The position numbers and the translations under genes are program-made. The notes below the pieces were generated by a model that saw nothing but the letters and a program-made list of their open reading frames with translations, had not been told where the DNA came from and ran no database searches. From contig NC_135243.1 in NCBI RefSeq assembly GCF_947623445.1, positions 10,728,501-10,792,500 on the forward strand: a stretch of DNA of 64,000 bases, read 5' to 3'. Each line of letters opens with the position of its first letter. Positions within the stretch are counted from its first letter, which is position 1. This DNA comes from Clavelina lepadiformis (Eukaryota > Chordata > Ascidiacea > Aplousobranchia > Clavelinidae). Below are positions 24,801 to 35,397 of the stretch, one piece after another.

Positions 24801-27800
24801 GAAATTACTGTATATGTTTTGTTGTATATGCTATTGGGAACTTGTGCACAAGTGCGCAGCCAGGTGTCGTCAAAGTTTGAGTAGTTTGGGTTTAGTATGC
24901 AAAAGCATTCTGTGGTTGAGCAAATCTGCACCAGACCCGGCTAATGATATGAAATCGGGTAGCCTACATTCGGTATGAAGTCTTACTTCACCTTCTATGA
25001 CGTGACATATAGCAACTTTTGCTTCTTAAAGATAATATATTGCACTGATATACTGGTACTTTGGTTGCCCTATGCGGATCTATTTATTGCGTTTGTATTT
25101 TCAAAGACTGTCACTGAGCTATTTCATGAGAGAAAGTTTCTCTTTTAAAGCTGTTTTTAAGAGTTTCTTGCAACTTGATATCCTTAATATTATAACATAG
25201 TAACCCAAACCTAACTTAATCTACGTTAAGATCTAAATCTAACTTCAATCAAACCATAAATAGCCCAAATAAACTTTTTGTTTGCTCATTTCCCTAAACT
25301 AATTGTCCATATGCTCGTGTTACCTACTTACCGAGAAAGTCACTGTCACTTCATATGTAAATGATTTAAATTTGAAGTAAGTTTTCGTATTTGCAATGTT
25401 GATGAAAACATTGAATGGGTTATGATATAAATATAGTCTACTAAAATAACTTTAAGTAGACTACTGTTTTGCAGAAGTATTGTTTAGAGAATGTGTTGGA
25501 TCAAAAATATAGTCATTAGTTGTAAATGCGTGTTGGAAAATATCATAAATAAACACGTCACATATTTGGCTATCTAGCACTGGCTTAGTGATATGACCAA
25601 AGTTGTTTCTGTTTGTAACGTTGGATGCAATGTCATGGTCACCGATAGATATATTAAAAGCTCTTTTTAAAATGTTTTCTAGAGCTAGACTAGCAATTGA
25701 AATTGCTTTGGATCCTTACACCCTGAGAAATAAGATAGCAGTTTTTCAGGTGTTAAAAGAAACAATGAATATAAACATCACTTGAATATAAATTATTACA
25801 CATTTAAAGTAGGCCTACAGTATAAGACAGTGGACCACTACTGATGGACCATGGAATATTTTTTGGAGTCCATAGGACTCTAACGATGTTTGCTTGATTA
25901 GCGTAGTGTAGCCTCTAAACACTTTGATTTAAAATATGAGTGCAGGTGTCCATACACAAAGCAGATTGCATTATTAAACTCAACGTATAGCTGCCATTAA
26001 TTGAACGTTTCAATTATGACAAAATAACGTTTTTTTGAAATAAATACAGTGGTAAACTTTAAAGTTCTGATTGATCTTCATACATTCTGCAAAATTTTCA
26101 TACCATGATGCACGCATTACGTGGAAGTAAATTAATACGATGATCAGGTAGGGACACACAATCAAGATAAACGTCATTTTGTATTTTCATTAAATATCAG
26201 TTTGGAATTTAAGTCAAAAGCGTGTTTGGATAATCTATCTTGTACGTTAGTGCAAAGTTGTCGACAACTTTTGATGTTTTAAGTTTCAAAATATAGTTTT
26301 AAGAAGCAACAAATTAGATGTTGTTCTATGGATTCTTTTTCTGTCAGCATGTAGCTGGAATCCACCATTATAATCTTAAGCGTTTAAGCAAAGAATTAAA
26401 CTTTCTATTATAAGGAACATTATTTTGGTGGTCCAGCGAAGTCTGAAACTTGTTCTAATGGTCCATGGCCTAAAATGAGTTGTGATTGACTAGTATAAAG
26501 GGTCATTGCTGGTAATCCTGTGTATTATGCATGATATGCGTGTCATGATAGTTTTTGTAATAAGTCTTGTGCTACAACAGATATGTATATATATATATTT
26601 TAACTGGACACATGACTAGTATTCAACAACAAACACGCAATTTTTCCAAGCTGTTATCCTTAGTTATCATTCCATTGAGACTCAAAACGAAAGGTTTTCA
26701 GTCCGAATGAAAATGATTTAAACTGCTTATTTTGTTGTAAATAGCTGAAAATGATATGTTTGATAAAAAAGCCATCGTAGGGTTGGTTCATAAATAAAAG
26801 TCTTGGTATTTTAAAGTGTAATTTGCAGTCTTTTTATATAATTCCACATATGTTTGCCCAAATGCAACATGCTTGGTAATGCTGAAAATTTTGTACATAC
26901 TTTTTAACAATCTAATTTTTGTTTCAAGCAAACTCATATCTTTACTGGTTGGAACGCAAACTGAAAGTGAGGCCAAGTTACGTTTACCAAGGTATGATTT
27001 TACATGAAATAAAGTACCAAATAAATTTTTCTAAGCAGTTTATTGTAACTTTTGTTTTTAGAGAATGTTTAGTTAAGTCTATTGGCATAGCATTAGTTTC
27101 CAAAATAATTCTATTTCTTATTATTGCAGTAAAACATTAGATAACAAGATATAACGACATAACTAACTATGAAGTAACATGTAGCTCATGAATTATGTAC
27201 ATTTGAAATGAAATTTTTAAACTTTTGGTTTAGTGTCATTGTCATACATCAGCGTGGTACCATTAATTACTACAGGCATGTGTTATGTGAGCATGTAACC
27301 CATGGATAAGTTGTTTGTGGCTGTATGTTTTTATAAGATTGCGATGTAATTTAAGAATTCATAAGGTATTTTTATTTTGATATTTTTCTATCAATTTTCC
27401 AAGTGTGTTTAATTTGTATTTTTAAAATGCTTTCTTTTGTTTTTTAGGAGCATCAATGCAAGAGGAAAATGAAGAGACATATTTTCCTGCAAATTTAAGA
27501 GTATTAAGCAATGAAACTTGTCCAGAAAAATTTTATGAAATGAGTAAGAAAACCACTTGGACCTGCACCTACCTACATTAATTATTTACTTACTTTTAAC
27601 TTTTTTACAGACGGAAAGATGTCTGTAAATGTGGATGAAATTAATTTAGATAAATTAAATCTTCAGTTTTCCGGTAAAGTAAAGTACGGAGGCAATTGGT
27701 CACCAGAGGACTGTATTCCGAAATGGAATGTAATTTTATTGCTTATTTTGTATTTAATATCTTTTCGAATTGAATTCGTTTAAAATTTTAAAAATTCAAC

Positions 27801-30379
27801 TTTCGCAGGGGCATCTGAAAAACGTTACTAAATTCAGACATTTGAAACTTTAGGTTGGATTCCTTATTCCTTTTCGAAATCGGCACTACCATCTGCCCAT
27901 CCTGCTTCGACATCTTATCCCCATGCTTATGATCCAACACATAAAATTTACAATTTATGTAATCAATCAGGTATGTTAACCTTATGTGCTTGTTTTGCAA
28001 ATTTCTTTTTCTGTTTAGTTAATTAAATTATGGCGTTTATGTTATTGTTTTGTGTTTTATATACTGATATTTTAAATTTTTGAACTGGTTTGTTTATAAA
28101 TTTTTGCATTTCTTTTATGAATGAAATATTGTTTACAAATTACTCAAACAAAAAACATACAACTTTAACACTAAGAAAAAATTTTCGCAAATTCCTTTTT
28201 TAGTGATACTAACTATGTGTTTGCAACTGGCACATGAACACAATCACGTAGAAAGAGCCATCACACAAGTTTTGGTGCATAATAGCTACACAACAATAAG
28301 ATGTCGTCAACATTTGAGTTTTTGCCAAAATTAAATTAAAATGTTAAAAATAACCGAATCTAAAAGCAACCAAACTATTGTAACACAAAATTTGACACCA
28401 AACTTTTCCACTATGTTTATTCGTATGCTTCTAGTTGGTCCTTTTTGTCGGTGTACAGACACATAATCACGCGACATTTAATCACTTGGACAGTTAATCA
28501 CGCGACACATAATCACTTGGACATTTAATCACACGACACATAATCACTTGGATAGTTAATCACGCAACATTTAATCACACATTTACAGTATCGAAAATTG
28601 CTAGTCTACACATGGGAAATGTGAGCAACTGCACGATGCTGGTACTCAACCTTCTATTCCAAAGCGGTACAATTAAGGCACTGAAACTGCGCTTGCAAAA
28701 CACAGTTGACCGTTATCTGTCAAGCGAGATTTTAGTTTATCTTCGTGCAGTTGCTCACATTTCCCATGTGTAGACTTGCAATTTTCGATACTGTAGATGT
28801 GTGATTAAGTGTCGCGTGATTAAGTGTCACCAAACCCTTTTTGTACATTATGACTTCACATAAATTTATGATTACATATTTACTTATTTCATATTCATTA
28901 ATAACAACGTGTTTTCGTTGGTGTTTTTTTCTTATCTTAGGAAGGAAATCAACGTTTCAACAGAGCAATGCTTCTAAATGTCGGCTACCTGGAAGCACTG
29001 AAGATGAAACACCATGATTGCTTTATATTTCATGATGTAGACCATTTACCAGAAAATAACAGGAATTACTACGGTTGTACGGACATGCCAAGACAGTTCA
29101 GAGTGTTGTTGGATGTAAATGATTACAGGTGCTAAGCTATTTCAACTACTGTACATGGAAATGTATTTTCAATTTGTACCATATTAATTCCATCGAAGAA
29201 TAAGATTATCACTGGAAGAAAACACCTTAACGCAATTTCTTGGCACTGACCATCACAAAATAGAATAAAATCGACAGTGTTTGGAATGAGAGTAACAGCG
29301 TATTGACTCGTATCTAACACAAAAATGAAATGTGAATTTTTTTGTTTTTTTTGATCGAATTATTTGCCAATATTTGATTTTGAACTTACTCTAGTGGCAG
29401 TATTGTTATTTTTTGACGTAAAAGGCAAAACGTGCTATTGGGAGTTTTCTTACATAGTTTGGAATATCCCACTTTCTTTGGAGGAGTAACTGGATTAACA
29501 ACTGAGCAATTTAAGAAAGTCAATGGATTTTCTAATGAGTTCTGGGGTTGGGGTGGGGAAGATGATGATCTCTATGCCAGGTAATAGTTTATAAGCAAAT
29601 GCATCTGCCTGTTGCGTAACAAATTTGGCAATTCTGAACTTCAGGGTATTAGTTTTTATCCTGAAAAGGAATACTTAAATACAATTTTCTAATAAGATTA
29701 ATTAACCTGTTTGTCATCACAGAGTTAATAAATTAGGATACAATGTTTCAAGTGCAACTCCAACACGAGGCAGGTATTCAACATTGCAAAAAAACCATCA
29801 TCAAGAAAGCCAAAACCTTGGAAGGTATCCAATCTTGTCATGTATTAAATTATACAGTATAGTTCTATGAATGTACAGTGAAGCTAATATATGAAATGCA
29901 CTACATTTCTTTGAGCGGATACTCACGAAGAACGATGAATTTGAACGAAACTAGAGAAGACAAACTAGAATAAAATCTAAATTCAGACAAAGTCTATAAA
30001 AAAAAACTTTTCCAATGTGTAACATAAGTCAAGTGATTAAAGTTTAGCAGCAAGTTATTTATTTTTCACACCCATCATGCAGCATAAAGCAGACACTTAC
30101 ATGTTAGCTTTATCAAAGTATAAAATAAAAGCATATAAATGTCAGCTTGGTACAAGCTTATTCCATGCACATGGTTGCATGCGTGTGTCAGATTGGTGAC
30201 ACCATAAATATGTTTGCATTTTGTGTTAAAGATTCAACTTGTTGACTAGTTCCATTGAACGAAATTCGATTGATGGCTTAAACTCACTGCGTTACCAGCC
30301 AGCGACAATAGAAACTCACAAACTTTTCACAAATATATCAGTGGACTTACAACCAGTGAAAATGTTGAATAAAACATAA
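21857..30379 (+). CDS. B4GALT5/6: Beta-1,4-galactosyltransferase, B4GALT5/6-like, copy B (complete, eight exons)
   Basis: The exons are 21857-21977, 27448-27543, 27611-27729, 27854-27970, 28941-29128, 29458-29580, 29723-29824 and 30232-30379. All have GT-AG borders and compatible phases and total 1014 nt (337 aa). It is a type II Golgi protein: a short basic tail, then a membrane anchor at about residues 14-34. Exon 2-3 form a stem with NETC and the Cys-containing GGNWSPEDC. VGFLIPFRNRHYHL starts the GT7 catalytic domain at 113. FNRAML is at 157, the metal-binding DVD at 183-185 and WGWGGEDDD at 243-251. NRNYYGC, FFGGV and DGLNSLRY match B4GALT5/6 (UDP-Gal to glucosylceramide or glycoprotein). 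Where copy A and B4GALT5/6 have HHH, this copy has NHH at 279-281. The residue equivalent to Tyr289 of B4GALT1 is Phe, as in B4GALT5/6. AATAAA at 30368 overlaps the last codons. Substrate is inferred from family only. Confidence 0.94.
22905..23090. repeat. AAT/GAT-rich microsatellite
   Basis: Imperfect runs of AATAATAATAAT, GATAATAATA and related triplets within intron 1 of copy B. No associated ORF. Confidence 0.75.
23403..23467 (-). repeat. tRNA-derived SINE fragment or tRNA pseudogene
   Basis: On the minus strand GCGAGTGGTTAAGGCGG resembles a tRNA A box and D arm, and CGGGTTCGAACC matches a B box/T loop at about the right distance. The acceptor and T stems do not pair properly, so a functional tRNA is unlikely. 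It lies in intron 1 of copy B. Confidence 0.6.
24202..24542 (+). mobile_element. Non-autonomous hAT element, 341 bp, with a transposase C-terminal relic
   Basis: The ends read CAGGGGTGGGCAAC and GTTGCCCGCCCCTG (a 14-bp inverted pair with one mismatch). They are flanked by a perfect 8-bp duplication, GTGTATAC (24194-24201, 24543-24550). The interior encodes FGSTYIYEQTFSTMNINKTK, the hAT C-terminal dimerisation motif, also seen in the 35.2-38.1 kb element. A 20-bp perfect palindrome lies near the left end at 24225-24244. Most of the transposase gene is deleted. It lies in intron 1 of copy B. Confidence 0.93.
25100..25330 (-). repeat. MITE-like repeat, copy 3 of the 62.1-kb family (inverted)
   Basis: The minus strand reads GAAGTTAGATTTAGATC, AAGTTAGGTTTGGGTTACTA and TGTTATAATATTAAGG, parallel to the copies at 14.7 and 62.2 kb. 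The ends are degraded and no target duplication was found. Confidence 0.6.
28458..28838. mobile_element. Foldback element with 15-16-bp tandem units and 63-bp inverted arms
   Basis: About eight units of the form TTAATCACnnGGACA run from 28458 to 28582. The left arm at 28572-28634 pairs with the right arm at 28745-28807 with only two mismatches over 63 bp. On the right the units recur inverted as GTGATTAAGTGTCGC and GTGATTAAGTGTCAC up to about 28831. The roughly 110-bp centre has no coding frame. The symmetry marks it as a non-autonomous foldback-type or MITE element inserted in intron 4 of copy B. I could not recognise the superfamily or target duplication. Confidence 0.85.
30368..30373 (+). 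terminator. Poly(A) signal AATAAA overlapping the last codons of copy B
   Basis: AATAAA falls inside the AAT-AAA codons just before the ACA-TAA end. Other AATAAA sites occur only about 1.2 kb further on (near 31620 and 31760), so either a minimal 3' UTR or a long one is possible. Confidence 0.45.
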
Positions 30380-30599
30380 CTCTGCTTTTGTGTAAAGAAA
30401 AGAAGTGCAAGCTTTTGATCCAAACCTTGAAAAGGTTGAGAGTTCATCAACTTCAGACGAATTGCAATTGGTTAAACGCGTTAACAATGTATTATTGTGT
30501 ATTTCGTTTGTGCTGCATAGTTCACGTTTATATTCAGGTATATAATTTGCACGTTTTGTGCGGTGTGTAATGATAATTAATCAGTAGTATATTTTTGCA

Positions 30600-32190
30600 T
30601 TTAGGAAAGGGTTTGATTTGATTTATTGTATTCTTGTGGCGTGGTGTTGATGTGTAAATGGAATCACGCTTAATGATTGCCCTGACCACGTTTTTCAGAG
30701 CAAGGAACATAGGTTTTTAAACCATAATTTTTTGTTCTAACATCTTAATCCATGGTTTGAGTATATTGTAAACGATGTGTAATTTTACGACACGCTTTGT
30801 TTTCATAACTAAGCACGTTCGTTACCGGAGGACTTAGTTTATGTTACAAGTGTGTGACCACGAAATACATTTTTGAAAATTATTTGAAAACAGTCAAAAT
30901 TTTGAATATCATTTTATAACATTTATGGAAAGAAGTCTATCCAATCATTGCTTAGCGTGGACAAGCATACTACAGTTTCATTCGGCAGTGGTGAACTGGA
31001 CTGAAAAAGCTGACTTTTAACTTAAATATTTTTTTGGTTGTTACATTGCAATAATTTTGTGTGTGTTGTTAGTTATGTATTTTTAATGATAGGTATCAAC
31101 GTTATTGTAGTTTTATAGGTACTACCGCTTATCCTATTTAAAATGAACGATTTAAGCAAAGCTTCTTGGTATCATGCAAAGTTATCAGATTATACAGCGA
31201 AGTTAGCAGTCTTCACGAATTAAAAAGTTTATTACACGAGTTATTCTTGGTGAAGATTTGTTACCGTTTGAGCTTGGATAAAAGAATTATTCAAGGTAAA
31301 ACGTTTTTTCATTACTTGTACGTGCAAATGATGCAATACTTATTTTTGTTATAAAGCAAATGCAATATTTTAGATTTACTAAACTTTTTACAACTACAAC
31401 TGGAAGTGATAGTATTTCGCAAGCGAATTGCTTCATAAAAGTGTTAACACTTGGGTTAAATGAAAACAAAATTTTTCGACCTAAAAATACAGATTTTGTT
31501 CCATAAACTAACTTTTAGACCTAAAAATATAAAATTTGCACCGCTTTTGTGTCTGATAGGAACTTTCACCATCTCAACATATGGCGTGCTCATCAAACAA
31601 CGAGGCAATGTTTTTTATAATAAATGAAAATGTAGCATGAAAAAAATTTGTTTTTATGTTCAGACCAGACGTGTTAGACTATATCGTGAACAAATATTAT
31701 ATAGTATTAACAAGCATGGTTTTGGTTTCATTTTTTGTTTCAAAATCAATCTATTGTAAATAAAATATATTTTTCAGAGTATATCCCACTCCGTGCTTAT
31801 GACAAGCAGTGACGTATTTTGAATAGCATTGAGAGGCGATACACGATATCTTTAAAGCACGGGTCTGCTCACCCCGGCCAAATTTGCAGCCCGCAAAAAA
31901 ATTGCTCTTCACGTCTTGAAAACTCTATTCTCGTATTTACTTGTATACGGACTAATACAATAGATTGTAATTTGGATATAAGGGTTGGGATTAAAAGTTT
32001 TTTTTCCTGACATAAAAGTACAAATTTCTCAGAGTGTCTTCAGAAAATAAGAACGAAAGGCAGATTAACAAAACGATAATTCTGCTGGCTTTATCTTTGT
32101 GCAGCAATTCCGGGGGTTCGACAAACGATTGGATAATACAATTATGTTCGGTAGGTTTGTAAAGGTTAAGCACCAGTAGGTATATCGACG
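30600..32190. other. Intergenic sequence, no gene recognised
   Basis: AT-rich spacer downstream of copy B. A short GC-richer piece near 31860-31900 (CACCCCGGCCAAATTTGCAG) resembles the termini of hAT elements in this window, but no bounded element could be defined. Confidence 0.4.
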
Positions 32191-32198
32191 TTATAGCC

Positions 32199-32542
32199 CA
32201 TGGATGTCCAATCTGCGGCCCACCTGAGATTTTTGTGCGGCCCTCTAGTCATTTTCACTCCAAAAGTAGTATTTTAAACTTTGAATCTTAGCAAAATTAA
32301 AATGTACCAGTCAGCTTTTAGGGGCGTAGTAATAGTATTGTATGGGAGCAACAGGATTATATATAACTATAAGACTCGAAGAATTAAAGCACGCGTTTAG
32401 TACTTGGGTAGCCTAGCGGAAGTTGAACTTTGAATCTTAGGCTAATTAAGCCATTTTTCTTGAAATTTAATAGGTTCTGCGGCCCATTGAATTATTTCAA
32501 ATGAAAATGCGGCCCACTATAATAAAAGGTTGGACATCCCTG
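32199..32542. mobile_element. Non-autonomous hAT element, 344 bp
   Basis: The left end CATGGATGTCCAATCTGCGG pairs with the right end GGTTGGACATCCCTG. The interior repeats GCGGCCCA(C/T) near both ends, as in GC-ended hAT MITEs. Flanks are TTATAGCC (32191-32198) and GTATAGCC (32543-32550), a duplication with one mismatch. Non-coding. Confidence 0.85.
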
Positions 32543-32749
32543 GTATAGCCTATTTGGAAGCGTCACGTGCATGGTTGACATCATGCAGTCTGGACTCAAA
32601 ATTAAGAAGACTAGGAAACGAAAGACAAATACTACCTCAAACAGTGCACAACAGGAGAAGGTAATCAATGTTCCTAAAAAAATAAACGAGACACTATTTA
32701 CATGTTCTTAATTTTGGTATCTTTTTTATACAAAATTATATACTAAAGG

Positions 32750-32896
32750 TGTCGATATGTCAAAAATAGGACAAAAATAAGGACGCAAGTGAAAATAAGG
32801 ACGTTTCTTAGAAAAAAGGAACAAAATATTTTTAAGACACAGACCTTCAAAGTAAGCACAAATATTATAAATAAAGACGGAATGGCAACCCTGGCC
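32750..32896 (+). repeat. Dispersed repeat (pair with 56284-56425)
   Basis: It shares AAATAAGGACGCAAGTGAAA, TAAGACACAGA, CTTCAAAGTAA and an end reading CAACCCTGG with an inverted copy at 56.3 kb. The CAACCCTGG end looks like a transposon terminus; the other end is not defined. Confidence 0.75.
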
Positions 32897-33469
32897 ATAT
32901 GTGTTTGCCAAATATGAAGCTAAATTCTCTGCTTTTATGGTTTTGCAAAATGTACTATAGTGAAAGCTTTTCACATGGACCTTTTTAAGGTTGCAATCAT
33001 GAAAAAAAGCATATAAAATTATAAAAAAAGCTGGAGATAACATTCCTATTGTATTGTGTGCGGTTTTTGTCGTTAATTTCCAACGCCAATTTCGTGTTCA
33101 TGGCACAATAGGCGTATATAGCTGTTATGTGACACTTGTAATTTACTTGCATCATAGGCAAAAATCGTACAAAGCTTTTCTGGGTTCTTATGCCAGTTGT
33201 TCTTTTCCCTAGATTTAAAATATCGTAAACGGAGCACTAGTTTAATCTAAGGCTAAGTTCTAACATGTTGGATTGTTGAATAACTAATGGAGCAATGCAA
33301 ACCGCAGTTTATTGTTACAGATGGTTGCGTTTTTTGATATTTTGTCTAGCAATTGCCTGCCTTTTCCTGTTACGGTTTTTAAAAACGAACCGTTGGTTTG
33401 AAGTGTATTTTTATTTGTGCTTTAACAACACAACAATTATGAAAACGTGAACCTTTATTACCTGTAGAA

Positions 33470-34004
33470 CAGTGGTTCCCAACCTTTTTTGGTGACAGGG
33501 CCGAATTTCAAACTTCAGAGTACGTATGGTGCCGCATGAAAACACTCAAGTAATAAAGAAAATTTTAAAGCATGTACCAACGAATAGCAACAATAACAAG
33601 AAAAATAACACAAATCAATTTAACGTCCAACTTGGCATTGGCTTTGAGCTTGAACAACTTTGTCAAAGCGAGGCGCAATTGCGGTTTAGGATTCAGGAGG
33701 CGGTTTATGATTCACAATAAGTCGACAATGGGCCATTTACAACAGCTTAGTAGGCTACAAGGTGTAACTGTAAGATGAAAAATGAAAAGTTTGTAAACAT
33801 TTTAGACTTTGTAAACAATTTTGATGTAACGCTATAAATTTTGACCAAATTTTGACATTTTTTTGACAAGTCAAAAAATAATCGCCCTAATTATATAAAT
33901 AGATTTTTTATATTTTTTGTGGGATTCTCAGGGGTCAATGAGAGCCGCAAGAAGGCCAGCTTGGAGCCGCATGCGGCCCTAAGAGCCACGGTTGGAAATC
34001 ACTG
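33470..34004. mobile_element. Non-autonomous hAT element, 535 bp
   Basis: The left end CAGTGGTTCCCAACCTTTTT pairs with the right end GGTTGGAAATCACTG. Near the right end is the motif GAGCCGCATGCGGCCCTAAG, typical of such hAT MITEs. Flanks CTGTAGAA and CAGTAGAG match at six of eight bases. Short ORFs inside show no domain. Confidence 0.8.
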
Positions 34005-34699
34005 CAGTAGAGCGAATGATTGCGGTATAGAATGAATGGTTCATGAAATGCAGAAGCTTAACATCACAATATTAAATCAGGATCTTGTCTCAACCTTAAT
34101 AGACGACTATGTGCACACATGTGCATAATCGCTAATGCTACTAATAATCTGCAGTGATAGCCTTTTAGGTGGCAGTATTTTGACAATTATTGGTTATATT
34201 ATTATTGGTAGGCCTACTATAGTTAAACAATAGTAGGGCTAGGATATTTTTAATACACTCATTTTGTTACTCTATCGGTCTATCCTAAAAAACGATAGTG
34301 TAATTTTCTGAATAAAATAGCATATGAAATAAAACTCTGTACATTACAGTAATATTAATAGTTAAGCATGCTAATTCATCAGGTTTATTTTGAACAAGGT
34401 GTAATTATGTAGTATATAAAACTGGTAGGTCTAAGGCTCTAAGAGTGGTCTAAGAGTCTCACTGGCTTAGACTCTAAGCCTATAATGTATGTCCATATGA
34501 TATCGGAATCTTTATATGTACAGTTGCACACTTAGGCCTGTACTTGGCGAATAGCAATGATTCCTTATCGCCAACAGACAGTGGTGGCTTTAGGTTACGG
34601 AGGACCCGAGGCGAGGTATGGCGACATTTGTGGGCTCCAAAATTATAGGAGACGATGCAATCTATCAGGGGTTCAAGAGCATACTACCCCGAAAATTTT

Positions 34700-35202
34700 T
34701 GAATTTACATAATAATAATACTATTTATATAACGCCCTATTTCAGTAAAAAATATCCGCTGAAAGGCGTTTAAAAATACGACATAGATAATAACAGTTTT
34801 AAGAGTATAACACAAATAAAACGTCAGTAAAAACGATAATATTGGGCATTTATAAAAAGCTTAGGGTTGATAAGCACGGCGAAAGAGTGGAAGCAGCTGC
34901 GGAAAGCATTTTGCCCCCGTACATCGTGGTCCGACAAGGTAGTTCTTAGACTGGGACAACATAACTCTCCTTGGGCGATAGCGGCACAAACTTTTGCTGA
35001 CATAGTCGAGCCCACACCTCTGACTTAGAGCTTTAAAAGCAATGTATAAAATCTCGAATCGCGGCCTGAATTCAACAGGTAGCCAATGCATTGACTTGAA
35101 GTCAAGTTTAAGGTGCTCGGGTTTTTTTCAAGCGGAGAATCAGCCGTGCAGTGGTATTGTGTGCACGTTGCAGACGGCCAGCATCTGATTCTGTAAGCCA
35201 TA
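34700..35202 (-). mobile_element. L2-like LINE 3' fragment (5'-truncated), split by the hAT element at 35211
   Basis: The minus strand encodes the carboxy end of an L2/CR1-type reverse transcriptase: a hinge with LLYGLQNQML, then MHWLPVEFRPRFEILYIAFK and further RT tail. It is followed by a non-coding tail whose end reads GGCGTTATATAAATAGTATT and then ATT repeats, the usual 3' microsatellite end of L2-like elements. The reading frame continues into 38092-38125 on the other side of the hAT insertion (CLYCNALL). Frameshifts and stops show it is dead. Confidence 0.85.
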
Positions 35203-35397
35203 GAGTAGAGCAGGGGTCGGCAACCTTTTGCTAGTCACGGGCCAAATGTCGAGTGTACAACTCTTTGGCGGGCCGGAATTTTCATTAATACTATAATTCA
35301 CACTCACTTGAGTATATTACATTACATTGCTGCAATCTCAATCATACCAATCACAAAAAGAACAAAATTTATGTATTCACACTTCAACAACACAGCA

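Noticed and set aside
28458..28582. Short regularly repeated units as a CRISPR-like array
   Set aside because: The units are contiguous without unique spacers, are inverted on the other side of a foldback, and lie in an animal intron.
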